A DNA stretch of 64,000 nt from Ricinus communis (GCF_019578655.1 NC_063258.1:22014802-22078801); one strand, 5' to 3'. Shown: positions 33,640 through 46,978, counted from the first letter of the stretch. Notes: generated by a model not told the origin, from the sequence alone. Numbers and translations: made by a program.

Positions 33640-35210
33640 CATAGTATATGTAGGTATCGCTTGCACCACCGCCTTCAATAATGTTTCTTTCCCCGCTTTA
33701 GACAACGATCTCTCTTTTCATCCCTTCATTTTATTAAGCATCCTGTCTTGCACTAACCGGAAAACTTCTTTCTTAGATTTACCAATCACAGTTGGTAATC
33801 CCAAGTACTTTTCATGGCTCTCTGCTGCTTTAGCACCAAGTCTGTCAATAATTTGTTGCTTCATATTCACAAGAACATTCCTGCTAGTAGACATCTCTGA
33901 TTTGTCCATGTTAATTTGTTGTCCTGATGCCTCTGCATAAACATTTAAAATTTGTGCTATTTTGTCCCCTTCCTACATTGTAGCTCTACTGAAGAGTATG
34001 TTGTCATCTACAAAAAAATATATGTGAGATGGTCGGTGCAGTACGAGCTACTCTGAAACCATGAATCTCACATTTTTTCTCCGCATCAGCTATCATAGCA
34101 GACAGACTCTCTGCACAAATAAAAAAACAAATAGGGTGAATGAGGATTCCCCTGACAGAGACTCTTTCAGGAGTGAAGGATCTGTAGGCACACCATTTAT
34201 CAAAATAAAATAAGAGACAGAAGATGCACATCTTATCACCAAGTCTATCCAGCTATCATTAAAACCCTTCTTTTCCATAATAGCTTTAAGGAATTTCCAC
34301 TCCACTCTATCGTATGCTTTGCTCATATCCAATTTTGAAGCCATAAAGCCTTTTCTACCCCCTTTTTTTCTTTTCCATTGAGTGAAACATTTCAAAAGCT
34401 ACCATAGTAGTATTTGTAATTAGTCTACCCGGAATAAAAGCACTTTGAGCATGTGAGATGATAGAAGGCAATATAGACTTCAGTCTATTAGCCATTGCTT
34501 TTATAATAATTCGGCAAATTACATTACACAAGCTATCTTTAGTGATGTTAGGAGTCTTAACTTTAGGAATTAGGACAATGAAAGTGTGGTTCAGATAAGA
34601 GGGATCACAACCATTATTCAAAATATTAAGAGCAGTATGAACAATATGAGACTAAACAATATGCCAAGATTTTGAAAAAATAAAGGAGGCATACCATCTG
34701 ATCCCGGGACTTTAGACAGATGCATCTGCCTCAGAACTTGATATATCTCCTCCGGTCTATAAGGTTAGGTTAATCGCTTGTTCATCTCATTAGTGACTCT
34801 AGGCTCAACTGTATCCAAAACTTTATGCATATTCCTAGGGGTAACCGATTTAAAAATATTCTAAAAATATTCAGTCATCACTTATGCAATTTCACTATCT
34901 CCTCTACATCACTCCCCCACCTCTTTCCTAGTCCCCTCTATTTTATTCCTCCGTCTTTGAGTTCTTTCTCATGAAAAAAAGATGTATTGCGGTCTCATCC
35001 TGCAGCCATAAAATTCTAGAACGTTGTCTCCACATTGACTCTTCACACTTCAAGAGTTCATTTAATTCACCTTCCATCCTTTTACCTTCAAACAAATTAG
35101 CGAAAGAAAGGTTTATTTTGCAACACTTCCAGTTGCTTTCTAACCAAAGCAATTTTCCTGTCAACATTTCCGAAGACCTCACTATCCCATTTTTGCAATT
35201 TATTTCCACA
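33640..35210 (-). pseudogene. LINE reverse transcriptase domain
   Basis: Non-LTR RT pieces in several frames: HTFIVLIPKV, then QSAFIPGRLI (34355-34621), KLDMSKAYDRVEW (34093-34395), a catalytic FVDD in place of the usual FADD near 34010, and SHEKYLGLPT (33718-33909). These motifs in this order define a LINE RT. Multiple stops and frameshifts make it inactive. Confidence 0.9.
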
Positions 35211-35213
35211 ACT

Positions 35214-35900
35214 CTAAACCTTCTCTATAAAATCCCTCCCATTCCATCCTTCTCTCACCGCTTCCTTACACCCCTCATGATGTAGCCACATACTTTCGAA
35301 TAGAAATCTTCTTATTTCTTTCCTTCTTCTCAGTTCATTATTCCCACTGCAGACATCAAAACAAATGAAAATAGGGGAGTGGTCAGATTGAACACGTACC
35401 AAGTGTCGAACTAGATCTGCTGGAAACATCAAGCTCCATGCATTGTTATTTAATGCCATATCCAGCCGCTCTCTTATATTCTTATCCCCCTCTTGCCCAT
35501 TTGACCATGTGAACATGTTTCTTCCGAACCCCATATCCATAAGTTCGCAATCCTCCACTGCCTCTCTAAATATATTCATGGCCACGTTCGATCTTATAAT
35601 ACCCCTTTCCTTCTCATGCGTCCACATGACTTTGTTAAAGTCACTAACACAACCCCATGCATGTGTATTACCAGGATTTAACAATCTAAGCAAATCCCAA
35701 GTCTTATATTTGTTCTCCTGCTCGGGCCAGCCATAAAATCCAGTCAATGACCACTTGTGAGAAGAGTTAGGAGTAGAAACTTGAAACGACACATGATGCA
35801 ATCAAATACGAAATCAAGAGAGATCAACAACTTTATTCCATAACATTGAAAGACCCCCACTGCGAGAGCTACCCGTCCCATTACAATCAACTGAAAAACA
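35214..35900 (-). pseudogene. LINE endonuclease, C-terminal part
   Basis: Apurinic-like endonuclease that nicks target DNA. 35214-35801 carries WSLTGFYGWPE, SDFN (usual GDFN), RLDMALNN and QSDHSPI. The reading extends right to about 35900 (CNGTG, RSGGL, LW). It is cut there by a Mutator-like element and resumes at 37386. Confidence 0.9.
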
Positions 35901-35944
35901 ACCTAAAACCAAAAAAAATTGCTATTTAAACTAATAACTTAGAC

Positions 35945-37376
35945 GGTAAATTACATTGACTGTCCCTCAAATTTGAGTTTAGTGTCATTAAAATCCTTAA
36001 ATTTTAATTTATATCACTAAACCTCTTATTAATTATAGTATCACTAAACTCCTTTTCTTTAATCTTTGTGGACCAATAATATAAAGACACTTAGCATTCA
36101 ATAGATTTTTTTTAAATATACACTAAACTGAATTAATTAAATCAAATAATAAAATTTAAAATACTAAAATTAAAATCAAAATACATACTTTCTCTTATAT
36201 TTTTTCCTTTCATTTTCTCTCAATCCAAATAATCTAAATCCAAAATAAATCTCCAAATTAAAAATGATAATTCCAATTAAAACAAGAAAAAAAACAAAAC
36301 TTTTAGTGAGTTGAAAATCAAAATCATAAACAATCAAAACAAAAGAAATCCAAATGATAAATAATCAAAACAAAAGAAATAAAAAAAAAAACTCAAAACT
36401 CCCCATTTCAGAATCACCGGCGGGGCTAATAGGACTGCGCATAATTCCAACACTTCCTTCGTCCTCAATACTTCCTCATCAGAATTCCTAATTTCCTCCA
36501 CCACCGACGGCGTTAACAGAGACAACGACGACTCAAACCTCAGGAACTGTTACAAGCGGCAACGGCGAGAGAGGAGCATTTGCTTAGAGTCTTGCGACGG
36601 CGGCGAGAGAGGAGCATGACACAGAGTGATGCGGCGACGGCGAGAGAGGAGCAAGTGAAAGACGAGACTTGTAGTAGGGCTGGGTTTGGGTTCTCAAAAT
36701 TATTCAAGAATTTGGATATGGGTTGGCAGTGATTATATAGCAATTTATTTTTCAATCTAATTATCTTTACCCATAAGTTTCTTGCCATCTATTATAGTAA
36801 ATCATTAGACTCCTAATTTATGACTTTTGAGATTACTGTGTTGGTGCCATTGCAAAGGAGATTACTGTGTTGGACCTCTTTAAGTCCTATCTTAATTCCT
36901 TGCCTCCTCTTCCACCTGATCATCAAATATCTGCCAAGTCATCTAATATTCAGCAGTCATCGCCGATGGCAAATATGTTGTCGGTGCTTTGCTCAAATAT
37001 CTCATTTTGCTTTATTGATTTTTTTTTTTTGTAATTTCATTTTTCTATTATTGAAAACTTTAGTATTTTTAATTTTGTTAATTTGATTTAATTAATTAAA
37101 GCTAGTGTAATTTTTATTAACTTTAATGAAGTGTCATGTATTTGAATATTATTGGTTTTAATATGTTGATGTGACATGCAATAATAATATGTGAATTTAT
37201 TTTTTTAAAATAAGTCGGATAACCATATTATTTTTTTGTTAAATTTTTAACTAAAGATTAACTGAAAGGGTGTGATATCTCGGTTAAAATTAAAAGAGTT
37301 TCGTGATACAAATTGAAATTTAAAAATTTTAGTGATATTAAGTCCAAATTTGAGGACCGTTAGTGTAATTTATCCC
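35945..37376. mobile_element. Mutator-like non-autonomous element
   Basis: About 1.43 kb with terminal inverted repeats of roughly 90 bp (35945 onwards GGTAAATTACATTGACTG; right end, reversed, GGATAAATTACACTAACGG). The flanks TAACTTAGAC and TAACTTGAC look like an imperfect 9-10 bp target duplication. No transposase. The middle (36410-36720) is much less AT-rich and has GCGACGGCGAGAG-type repeats, unlike the arms. Confidence 0.8.
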
Positions 37377-37385
37377 TAACTTGAC

Positions 37386-38667
37386 CACTTTTAATTTTTA
37401 TTTTCATTAAAAAAATTAATATAAGGGTTTTCCATTTGCAGGAGCTTTTTTAGAGCTCGAATTGTCACTTGGTTTCCAAGCCCGTGATAGTTCTAGCTTA
37501 AGATTCTCATGGCGATCGTTGGGACTGGATACCAGTCGACGCCGTGTCGAAATTTTCTTGAAAAATTGCTGCCAACTCGAACTCTTTAGCTCTCTTCAGT
37601 CTTTCAGTTTCATTTTCCCCACTGTCCAGCTTAATTTTCCTTTTTGAACCTATTCCTTTAATCGTTAAGGTCTTTGCTAGATGCTCGGACGAAACTTGTC
37701 TTCCAATAATCTTTATAGTGCGAGTGGGGCGATTACGATTTGTGCTGGGTTCATTTTGGAGTAGATTAGTACATCAGGATAATAGTAATAGTAATAGTAA
37801 TGAGTAAGGGTTTTGGTGATTTAGTGGGACTTCACAGTTAGGTTAAGTAGTTAAGTACTTGCATATTGGATGACAGTTGGTATTTGGTTATTGTCATGGT
37901 GTGTTTCATCTTAGGTTATAGCCAAAAAAATCATTATTTCATGGTTATTGACGGAGTATGGGCTATTTTGGTTGGTGTTTTGTAGTATTTGGATGTTGCA
38001 TGATACTATGGTATTGTGTTGGTCCACATGAATAATGTTTTGGGACTTCTTAATCGTTGTGGCAGCCATCTTAACTCCCTGCAAAATATCAACCAATTAA
38101 ATATATTCCCAGTCCTTCTCATGCAATGAACACTGCACTTTGTTCTCTCTTTCCTCCTTAAACTCCTCAGCTCCCTCCTCCATTACTCTAGGATCATTAA
38201 ATAAAGACTTTCTAGATTTTAAACTATTTTTTTACCAACCATCAACGCTCTCTACCTTCGCAAGCTTCATAGGGGAAGCTCTCATCCAATCACCAAATGG
38301 CAACTTACATTCCTCCAACACATCATACCCATCATTCTCCTTCCTTTATTCACAATCACACGTGATATTCTCTAGATAGCCACATATATAGCAAAAGGAA
38401 GATAGTCTTTTGTAACGAAAGAATACCCATATAGTTTTTCCAGGAGTAATCACAATCCTCGTACCCTTCTTTAAAGACTTTCTTAGGTCAACCTCAACTC
38501 GTATCTTAATGCTATGATTCATTCCTTCTAAAGTTGATTGGTCCACCTCAATAAACTTTCCAATTCTAGAGCCAATAGCCATTATAGCCCCTTTATTCCT
38601 TGCATTCATAGAAAGCTCGTACAAATGGATCCAGAATGGTGTTAACATAAAACTTATATGTGATGGT
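37386..38667 (-). pseudogene. LINE ORF1 C-terminus and endonuclease N-terminus
   Basis: 38346-38667 encodes TPFWIHLYEL, NARNKGAIMAIGSRIG and CYICG, matching the DUF4283/zf-CCHC_4 RNA-binding protein of plant LINEs. Further left come FGDWMRASP-type sequence, a variable linker and the start of the endonuclease (about 37386-37650). It is interrupted at 38668 by an LTR. Confidence 0.82.
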
Positions 38668-38894
38668 TGAGATAAGAAATAAGAGAAATTGAAGGGAAAC
38701 CTCAACCTATTGTGGCTGAGAAGAATAATTAATTTATATACTGTCATAACTACAAATTGCCATAATCAATGAACTCATCCTGACTATACACGTAGAGCAA
38801 TACAAAGAAAATATTAACATAGGATCTGCTGCCCATGATTACAAGCACAACAGAAAGAAGAAAAGACAAATAGAAAATAAAGACAATCTTGACA
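38668..38894 (-). repeat. 3' LTR of copia B
   Basis: 227 bp; on the minus strand it starts TGTCAAGATTGTC and ends TTATCTCA, with a TATATAAAT box inside. It matches 48819-49044 apart from scattered changes. Confidence 0.82.
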
Positions 38895-39100
38895 GTTGGC
38901 TAAAGATTATAGGATGACATCTTTGTAAATACAGTAGCTAAAATAACTAATAATGGTTGTGCTAGCTATAGTTAGTTATGGCTTAGCCAATACAGTAGGA
39001 ATTTTCTTTACTTCATATACTTGTCATGCATGTAATGTGAGCAGGTTTTTAGTTTTCAATTAATAAAATTCTCAGAGTTTTTCTCCTTCATTTTGTATCA
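38895..39100 (+). repeat. 5' LTR of copia A (left border approximate)
   Basis: Ends TTTTGTATCA directly before the primer-binding site. It contains AATAAAATTCTCAG, a usual copia polyadenylation context. The left border is placed only by the end of copia B's LTR. Confidence 0.6.
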
Positions 39101-39111
39101 TGGTATCAGAG
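39101..39111 (+). other. Primer-binding site of copia A
   Basis: TGGTATCAGAG, complementary to initiator tRNA-Met, next to the LTR end. Confidence 0.9.
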
Positions 39112-39253
39112 TAGGAAAAAGATCTTTATTCTTCTCTTTTCTTGCATTTTCTCATCGTTTCTTACTTACCAAACAACTTTTCATTTTGATTTCTTTACAA
39201 TTTCTGTTGCAGTCTTACTCGTTTTTTATTGTAGAGTTTTTGTTGATTCAATC

Positions 39254-39830
39254 ATGACTAAAACTGCAAATCCAAATCAATCCTTAGCTTCGATGAGTTC
39301 TCATTTTCTCACTGATGGAAACACTGAAAATCCTTTGGAGAACTCTTCTTTGCCTTATTTTCTTCACCATTCAGAAAATCACAGTTACGTGATTGTTACT
39401 CTAGAGCTGACTTTAATGAATTTTACTACTTGGAAACGATCTTTTTTGCTTACTGTTTCTATATGCAACAAACAAGGTTTTCTTGATGGTTCTATTCCTA
39501 AACCTCTACTAGATGATCCTCTATACTTACCTTGGATATGATGTAATAATCTTCTTATAGCTTGGCTTTTGAGAGCCATTTCTTCTCCTATTGCATCAAC
39601 TGTATTTTATATTGAAGAAGCCAAACAAATTTGGGAGAAGTTGAATACGCAGTTCTCACAGCCGGATGATTCTAGGATTTGTCATTTGCTAAATCTTGTG
39701 TGCACTCTTACACAAGGTAACAATACACTGGATGGATATTTTATTGAACTAAATGGAATTTGGGAGGAACTTCGTAATTTTTGTCCTTTTCCTCATTGTT
39801 CCTGTGGTAGTTGCAATCAAGATTATTTTC
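39254..39830 (+). pseudogene. Copia A gag, first part
   Basis: Copia gag of the UBN2/Retrotran_gag type: ATG at 39254, then Y..W.RSFLL, FLDGSIPKP, a stop at 39540, and IWEKLNTQFSQPDDSRI, LDGYF.ELN.IWEEL. The gypsy element interrupts it at 39831, after a cysteine-rich CSCGSC motif. Confidence 0.88.
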
Positions 39831-41883
39831 TATCACGACCCGATCTGTGGGCCTGTCATCGGCACTAGGGAATAGGTAGGCTTAAGGCCACTGAATCCCA
39901 TAGTAAGCCTTACTAACTAATAATTCAATAAAATGCTTATAAAAATATATATAATTAATCAAGACTGACATGCCACACACCAATCTAACTAGTCTTTGAT
40001 AATATTTCACGTCCATAATGGACTAGAACAATCATGACAAATCAAAAGTATTACTGCGGAAGGTCTAGAATGTAAAATAACTAAAAATATGAAAGTATAG
40101 ATTATTTACAATAAACCCGATGTAGAAAGAAGTTAGTCTGTCAAAATGCAGGACGACGAAGAACTCTAACTATCACTTGAAAAAAATAAAATTGAGACTG
40201 TCAGTCTCGAGAGTGAGTTAAAATCAAATAATCATGTGACTAATGCGATCTCCTCAATAAAATAATATTTATTAACTCAATATATCATGCCATTATATAT
40301 CAAATACGAGTCACACCATAATTAGAAATATAATACATTTTAAGACTTATGGGACGAGTGGCTCAGCAGAACCTTAACTTAAAACGCTAATAGCCTTTCG
40401 GCTCTCTTATTCCAATAGGTCTGGTGCCTAGAAAGTGAAGCTCAACCAGAGTCCTTACATCCAGCTTGGACACTTCATTCCTAACTAAGCCGGCGCCTAG
40501 AGAGCATTGCTCGATCGGGACCTTTCTCCGGCAATCAAACTTTTACAACCTAGAGAGTTATACTCAATCAGGGCAAAATCCAAACATAACCTTGTTACTT
40601 GTCCATGATTATTACCGGTGCGTACGCGGTCCTGATGTAATCCATCAGGTGGCATGTTCTACTGTAGCCTCATCCCGATGTCGCAATCATAACATATATG
40701 TAATACTCATAGTAGAATAATCATAGACTAACATCATTATTCAACAACATACTGAAATTGAATCTCGAATAAAGCAAGCATGTAATTTATATATGGAATT
40801 AATAATAATAGTATAAAAAAAAACATTAATTATGATTTTAAAATTAACGAAATAATTTTACTAATAATAATATTAATATTATTCGTGGATTTCACTAATT
40901 AAATAAAATTATTTATAATGCGACATTGAAAATCATATTGAAACATAAATCACTAAAATATTACATTAAATTTAGACATGTCAATAGTGCAGTAATTATA
41001 TGACTTTAACTCACAGTTCTGTCGCGCTCCTCAGTCCGCTCCTACACCTCGGGTGGAGCTGGCGAGAAGGATGGATTATTTATTCAGGAAAACACTTAGT
41101 TAATAGACATTCTTAAATTTTTCCTAGTCCTAGATCCCTAGATTAGACTGCCTAAAATTCAGTAGAACGTCCCCTTTTACCCCCCGTAAAACGGGTCCAA
41201 AACTTGCCAAAAACACTTCAAATATTTTGCGATTAATTAACGAAATTCAGGCCACCAAAACTGCATTATTTTTTCCACCTCTGCAACACATCACAATCAC
41301 AATTAATTAAATTAATTAATTTTTAAATTATCTATTGCTGATAATTAATTGCCATAATTTTTAAGGTCTAAATAAAATTATATCAAGTCGAAATTGCAAT
41401 ATTTCGTGCGTCCAAAAAACATTGGGGTCCGGAAGCTAGTCCTACCAACAGTGTCGGAATTCGAATCTGGAAGTACCTACACGAAGCTCGAGTTGCGAGG
41501 AGTCCGAAAACACGAGAGTTTCGATCGAAAACTCATCGGAAGGCACCGAATCGGGGCCAGAAAGTCTCAGCTCCGACGAGGCTGCTGGCAGGGATTTCAC
41601 GGCAAGGAAGGTCATTTTCGGGGGTGAAGAATCCAAATCCGATGTCGGATTGCCGAAAGGACATTGGCAGGAGGCCGAATCGACGATGGCAGCCTCTTCA
41701 TCCTTCATCGGTGTCACACAAAAAGAAGGGAGGAGGGGAAGGCACTACTGGACCGCGGCGACGAAGGGGAGAAGGCATTCGGCGGGGAAAGGGAGAAGAA
41801 AAAGGAAAAGGAGGAAGGAAAAGAAGGAGAGGGGGGAAGGGGAAGGAAAGAAAAAGGAATTTTTTTTAAATCTGGGTATTACA
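39831..41883 (-). repeat. 3' LTR of the gypsy element
   Basis: 2053 bp, matching 44807-46973. Starts TATCACGACCC, the G of the usual TG lost. The right third is GC-rich with GGAAAAGAAGGAGAGG-like purine runs; the frames in it are shadows. Confidence 0.9.
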
Positions 41884-42660
41884 TTCTACTCCGCTTAGAA
41901 AAAACATTCGACCCCAGAAAGCTACACACCTCAGTCACCATAGTCAGTCTCTGCCAATCAATCACCGCCTCCACTTTCTTGGGGTCCACCTAAATACCTT
42001 TTCTAGCCACAACGTGTCCTAGAAAAGTAACACTTTCTAACCAAAACTCGCACTTAAAGAACTTAGTGTACAACTGATGCTCCCTCAACATCTGAAGTAC
42101 CATGCTCAGATGCCACTCGTGCTCCTCTTCACTTTTGGAGTATACCAAAATATTATCAATGAATACTATGACAAAATGATCCAGAAACTACTTGAACACC
42201 CAATTCATCGGATCTATGAAAGCCACAGGAGCACTGGTGAGTCCAAACGACATTACCAGAAACTCATAATGCCTATAATGCATCATGAACGCCATCTTCG
42301 GCACATCTTCCTCACGGATCTTCAACTCGTGATACCCCGATCATAAATCAATCTTGGAGAAGCATGCAGCTCCTTGAAGCTGATCGAATAGATCATCGAT
42401 GCGAGGAAGCGGATACTAGTTACGAATCGTCGCTTTTTTCAATTGTCGGTAATCAATATAGAGGCACAAAGTATTGTCCTTTTTCTTCACGAACAGAACA
42501 GGAGCACCCCACGGAGACGTACTGAGTCTAATAAAACCCTTATCTAGGAGGTCTTGTAACTGTTCCTTTAACTCTCTTAACTCGGCTGGTGCCATTCGGT
42601 AGGGCGATAAGAAAATAGGTGTTGTACCTGGTACCATGTTGATGCCGAATTCTATCTCTA
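41884..42660 (-). pseudogene. Gypsy RT remnant, 3' truncated
   Basis: 42416-42637 encodes [12 protein letters not shown] and [20 protein letters not shown], the gypsy RT N-terminus. 41884-42415 continues with [28 protein letters not shown] and an FIDN in place of YIDD or FIDD, then [11 protein letters not shown] and VDPKKVEA. The sequence stops at the LTR before RNase H. Frameshifts and stops present. Confidence 0.88.
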
Positions 42661-42679
42661 TATTGGACGGTATTCTTGG

Positions 42680-43258
42680 TTATTCTTTTAAAAATACATC
42701 AGGAATCTCACAAACCACCTGAATGTCCTCAATGCAACCTTTTCCTACTGAGATATCCCTAACCAAAGCCAGATATCCCTGACATCCACGGCGAAGAATC
42801 TGCTTAGCTGTAATAGCTGACACGAGATTTGATGGAGTAAGTATCTGCTCGCCTTTAAAATAAAACTCTGAGTCTCCGGGGATTTGAAAAGTTACGTGTT
42901 TCTCCCGGCAGTCCAACATGGCAAAATGTATAGCCAACCAATCCATTCCCAAAATCACATAAAAATCCATTACATCCAACATAATTAAGTTAGTAACTAA
43001 ATGTCGACCCTCAACTGACACCTGACATGACGGAAACACAACGTCGGTCTCTAAGGCATCACTTAACGGCGTAGTGACCGACATCAGAACTTGAAGTATA
43101 ACGGGTTGGACATCCGATCTTAAAGCAAAACTAGGCGATATAAAAGAATGGGTAGCCCCACGGTCTAATAAAACTCTAGCTTCAGAATAGCAGATAGGAA
43201 TAATACTTGACACTATAGCATTTGAGACTCGCGCATCTTGATGAGTGAGGATGAACAC
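42680..43258 (-). pseudogene. Gypsy aspartic protease region
   Basis: Retropepsin-like domain: VLLDRGATHSFIS (DRGA in place of DTGA or DSGA) near residues 32-44, and YVILGMDWLA. The active-site Thr/Ser is replaced by Arg, which would inactivate the enzyme. Confidence 0.85.
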
Positions 43259-44671
43259 TCTCGCTTGCCCATGACTTGACTATTGAGAGCCTGAAGCTTG
43301 ACTTTGAACTCTGCCTCCAGATTAGCCTCCTATAAATCTACCTCCAAAACCACAGCCCTGCTGGCCGACAAACTGAAATCCACCCTGAAAATATCCCGGA
43401 GCTGCAGGAAAAGTTGGTCGAATTGTACTGGCAGATGAGCCCTAAGGAAAAGCTGGATAGCTGAAGTAGTGAGGGCATGCTCAAGCCATATGACCCATCT
43501 CGCTATACCTGAAGCAGGCTCTGCTGGAAGCTAGGCACGATCCCTGATGTGACCTGTCGCACATCTAATAGGTGCTAAGAGCTGATGTAGCTTGAACTCT
43601 GCCCACTACCACTGAAGCCCTATCCAGGTCTGAATCCTCTACTACCCTTTCGATTGTATCTACCCTTCCGATGAGTACGGTAGCCTCTCTGCCCGGCCTG
43701 CTAGTCGGAACCTCCAGAGTAGCCTTCACTACCGTAGTACAGCACAACTAGCCACGCACTGGACTGACCCTCAATCCTGGTCTTCCTTTTCCTTCCATCG
43801 TTAGTCCCTTGGCCAAATCCTCGTAGGGTCATCTCCATCTGTATGACCATGTAATTCACTTCTAAGAAGCTGCTCCTCCTAGATTGAACTAAGGAGACAA
43901 ACTTTGGACCGAGTCCTGAAATATACTTGTTGTTCTTCTACTCCTTGGTCCCTACAGCATAGGGCGCATACTAACTCATTTGTATAAACTGCCTAGTGTA
44001 TTCGGCTAATAACAGGTCTCTCTTAATCAGCCTTTCGAATCTGTCCCTATACTCATGCCTTACACTAAAAGGGATGAAGAACTCCTTAAACCTGTCTTTG
44101 AACTATCTCCACGATGATACATCCAAAAAGGGGCGATAAAGTCTCTCAACCATTGAGATGCTATCCCCTTGAAAGAAAATCTGACCATCTCGATGATCCT
44201 CCTATCCGAACACTGCAAATCGGATGCCCTTTTCTCGATCTCGTCCAGGAAGTCTAGAGGGTCCCCAGCTATCCTATTAAATTCTACGGGTCTGAATTTA
44301 CTATACTCTGACATGGGGATCTCATCTGGATTCCTGATATCGGACCCACTACCGCGGCTTCCTAAACCCTGGGCAGCCTACTGCTGCTGGAAGACCAACA
44401 ATTGCTCTAAGGCCCTCTGCATCCTAGTCATACCGGTTACAAATGCCTCCACTAGGACTCCACCAGCACTGTGTGCCTCTTGAGTCTCGCCCTGATCTGG
44501 TTGGGCTGCTGCTCGAGGCCTACCTCGCCTTCTGATACCACGAGCTAGGGCTGGAGGGGCTGTCTGAGCAGAAAACTCATCTTGGCCTTCTTGGGCCGAT
44601 GCTACAGCTATAGTCGCTCGAGTCCTCAGCATGGCAAGGGCTGAAAATAAACAACAAGCTATTAAACCCAA
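43259..44671 (-). pseudogene. Gypsy gag region
   Basis: 44378-44671 and 44060-44314 give the N-terminal and core gag (DPLDFLDEIEKRA.DL, then ASQWLRDF). A degenerate CCHC zinc knuckle is visible near 43480-43520. Stops split it into several frames. Confidence 0.82.
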
Positions 44672-44789
44672 CAGACTCTTTAACGTATAGCACAGATACT
44701 AGAATCAATGAGACACGCAAGGACAGACTCAATTTCTTAATTCTGCAGTAGTTAAGGAAGCTAACCTAGGTCGAAGTAAACTAAACCTA

Positions 44790-44803
44790 GGCTCTAATAC
44801 CAA
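44790..44803 (-). other. Primer-binding site of the gypsy element
   Basis: Minus strand TTGGTATTAGAGCC, one change from the tRNA-Met complement TGGTATCAGAGCC, next to the right LTR. It sets the minus-strand orientation. Confidence 0.85.
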
Positions 44804-44806
44804 CTT

Positions 44807-46973
44807 TGTCACGACCCAATCGGTGGGCCTATGACCGGCACTAGGAAATGGGTAGGCTTAAGGCCACCGAATCCCGTAGTAAGCCTTACTAACTGATAAT
44901 TCAATAAAGTGCTTATAAAAATATATAATTAATCAAGACTGACATGCCACACACTAATCTAACTAGTCTTTGATAATATTTCACATCCATAATGGATGAA
45001 AACAACCATGACAAATCAAAAGTATTACTACGGAAGGTCAAGAATGTAAAATAACTAAAAATATAAAAGTACAGATTATTTACAATAAGCCCGATGAAGA
45101 AAAAGGTCAGGCTGTCAAAATGCAGGATGGCGAAGAACTCTAACTGTCACCTGAAAAAAATAAAATTGAGACTATCAGTCTCGAGAGTGAGTTTAAATCA
45201 AATAATCCTGTAACTAATGCAGTCTCCTCAACAAAATAATATTTATTAACTCAGTATATCATGCCATTGTATATCAAATATGAGTTACACCATAATTTAG
45301 AAATATAATACATTTTAAGACTTATGGGACGAGTGGCTCAGCAGAATCTGAACCTAAAACGCTAGTAGCCTTTCGGCTCTCTTATTCCAATAGGTTTGGC
45401 GCCCAGAGAGCGAAGCTCAACTAGGATCCTTACATCCAGCCTGGACATTTCATTCCCAACTAAGCCGGCGCCTAGAGAGCATTGTCGACCAGGGACCTTT
45501 CTCAGGCAGTCAAACTTTCACAGCCTAGAGAGTTATACTCAACCACGGCAAAACTCAAACATAACCTTGTTACCTGTCCATGATTATTACCGGTGCACAT
45601 GCGGTCCTTATGCAATCCATTAGGTGGCCTGTTCTACTGTAGCCTCATCTCGATGTCGCAATCATAACATATATGTAATACTCATAGTAGAATAATCATA
45701 GACTAACATCAGTATTCAACAATATACTGAAATTAAGGATTTAGAATTTCAAATAAAGCAAGCATGCAATTTATGTATGGAATTAATAATAATAGTATTA
45801 AAATAACATTAATTATGATTTCAAAAATAACGAGTTAATTTTACTAATAATAATATTAATATTATTCGTGGAAATCACTAATTAAATAAAATTATTTATA
45901 ATGCGATACTGAAAATCATATTGAAACATAAATCACTAAAACATTGTATTAAATTTAGACATGTCAATAGTGCAGTTATTATATGATTTTAACTCACAGT
46001 TCTGTCGCGCTCCTCAGTCTGCTCCTACACCTAGGATGGAGCCGGCGGAAAGAATGGATTATCTATTCACGAAAACACTAAGTTAATAGATATTTTTAAA
46101 TTTTTTCTAGGCCTAGACCCCTTGATTAGACTGCCTAAAATTACTTTAGACTCGAGAATTCTGTCAAAAATTCGACGAAACCTCCCCTAAATTACGAACG
46201 TTTACTTCCTATAAAATTGGTCCAGAACCTGCCAAAAACACTTCAAATATTCTGCGATTAATTAACATGAGTCAGGCCACCAAAACTGCATTATTTTTTC
46301 CGACTCTATAACACATCACAATCACAATTAATTAAATCCAATTAATTTTTAAATTATCCATCATTGATAATTAATAGCCATAATATTTTTCTAAAATTAC
46401 AACATAATTTTTAGGGTCTAAATAAAATTATACCGAGTCAAAATTGCAATATCTCGTGCATCCGGAAACACAACAGGGTCTGGAAGCCGGTCCTTCCAAT
46501 AGTGTCGGAATTCGAATCCAGAAGCGCCTATGCGAAGCTCGAGTTCTGGGGAGTTCGAAAACATGAAAGGTTCGGCCGGAAACTCACCGGAAGGCACTGG
46601 ATCGGGGCTGAAAATTCTCGACTACCGACTGGGGATTTCACTGCAAGGGATGTCGTTTCTGGGGTTTTCGGGGGTGAGGAGTCTGAATCCGGCATCAGAT
46701 ATCTAAAGGACACCGATAGGAGGCCGAATCAACGATGGCAACCTCTTCGTCCTTCTTCGGCGACGCCCGGAAAGGAGGGAGGAGGGGAAGGCGCTGTTAG
46801 ACGGCGGTGGCAAGCTGGGCGGCATGCAGGCGTTGAGGGGGAGAAGGCAGTCGGCGGGGAGAGGGAGAAGGGAGAAGGGGAAAGTAAAAGGAGGAAGGAA
46901 AAGAAGGAGAGGGGGGGAAAAGAGGAAGGAAAGAAAAAGGAAATTTTTTTTAATTTAAAATTTGGGTATTACA
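44807..46973 (-). repeat. 5' LTR of the gypsy element
   Basis: 2167 bp, bounded by TGTCACGACCC and GGGTATTACA. About 114 bp longer than the other LTR, with many point differences, so the element is not recent. Confidence 0.9.
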
Positions 46974-46978
46974 TTTTC

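Larger units (their letters stand above)
39831..46973 (-). mobile_element. Ty3/gypsy LTR element, internally deleted
   Basis: LTRs 39831-41883 and 44807-46973, each over 2 kb, bounded by T(G/A)TCACGACCC and GGGTATTACA on the plus strand. Target duplications TTTTC lie at 39826-39830 and 46974-46978. The 2.9-kb interior, on the minus strand, holds gag, protease and the first part of RT, then reaches the LTR without RNase H or integrase. The LTR pattern resembles Tekay/Del chromoviruses. Many stops; inactive. Confidence 0.92.

Noticed and set aside
41624..41993. Three overlapping Lys/Arg/Gly-rich frames
   Set aside because: Lie in the purine-rich end of the gypsy LTR, and the other LTR has the same run out of frame.
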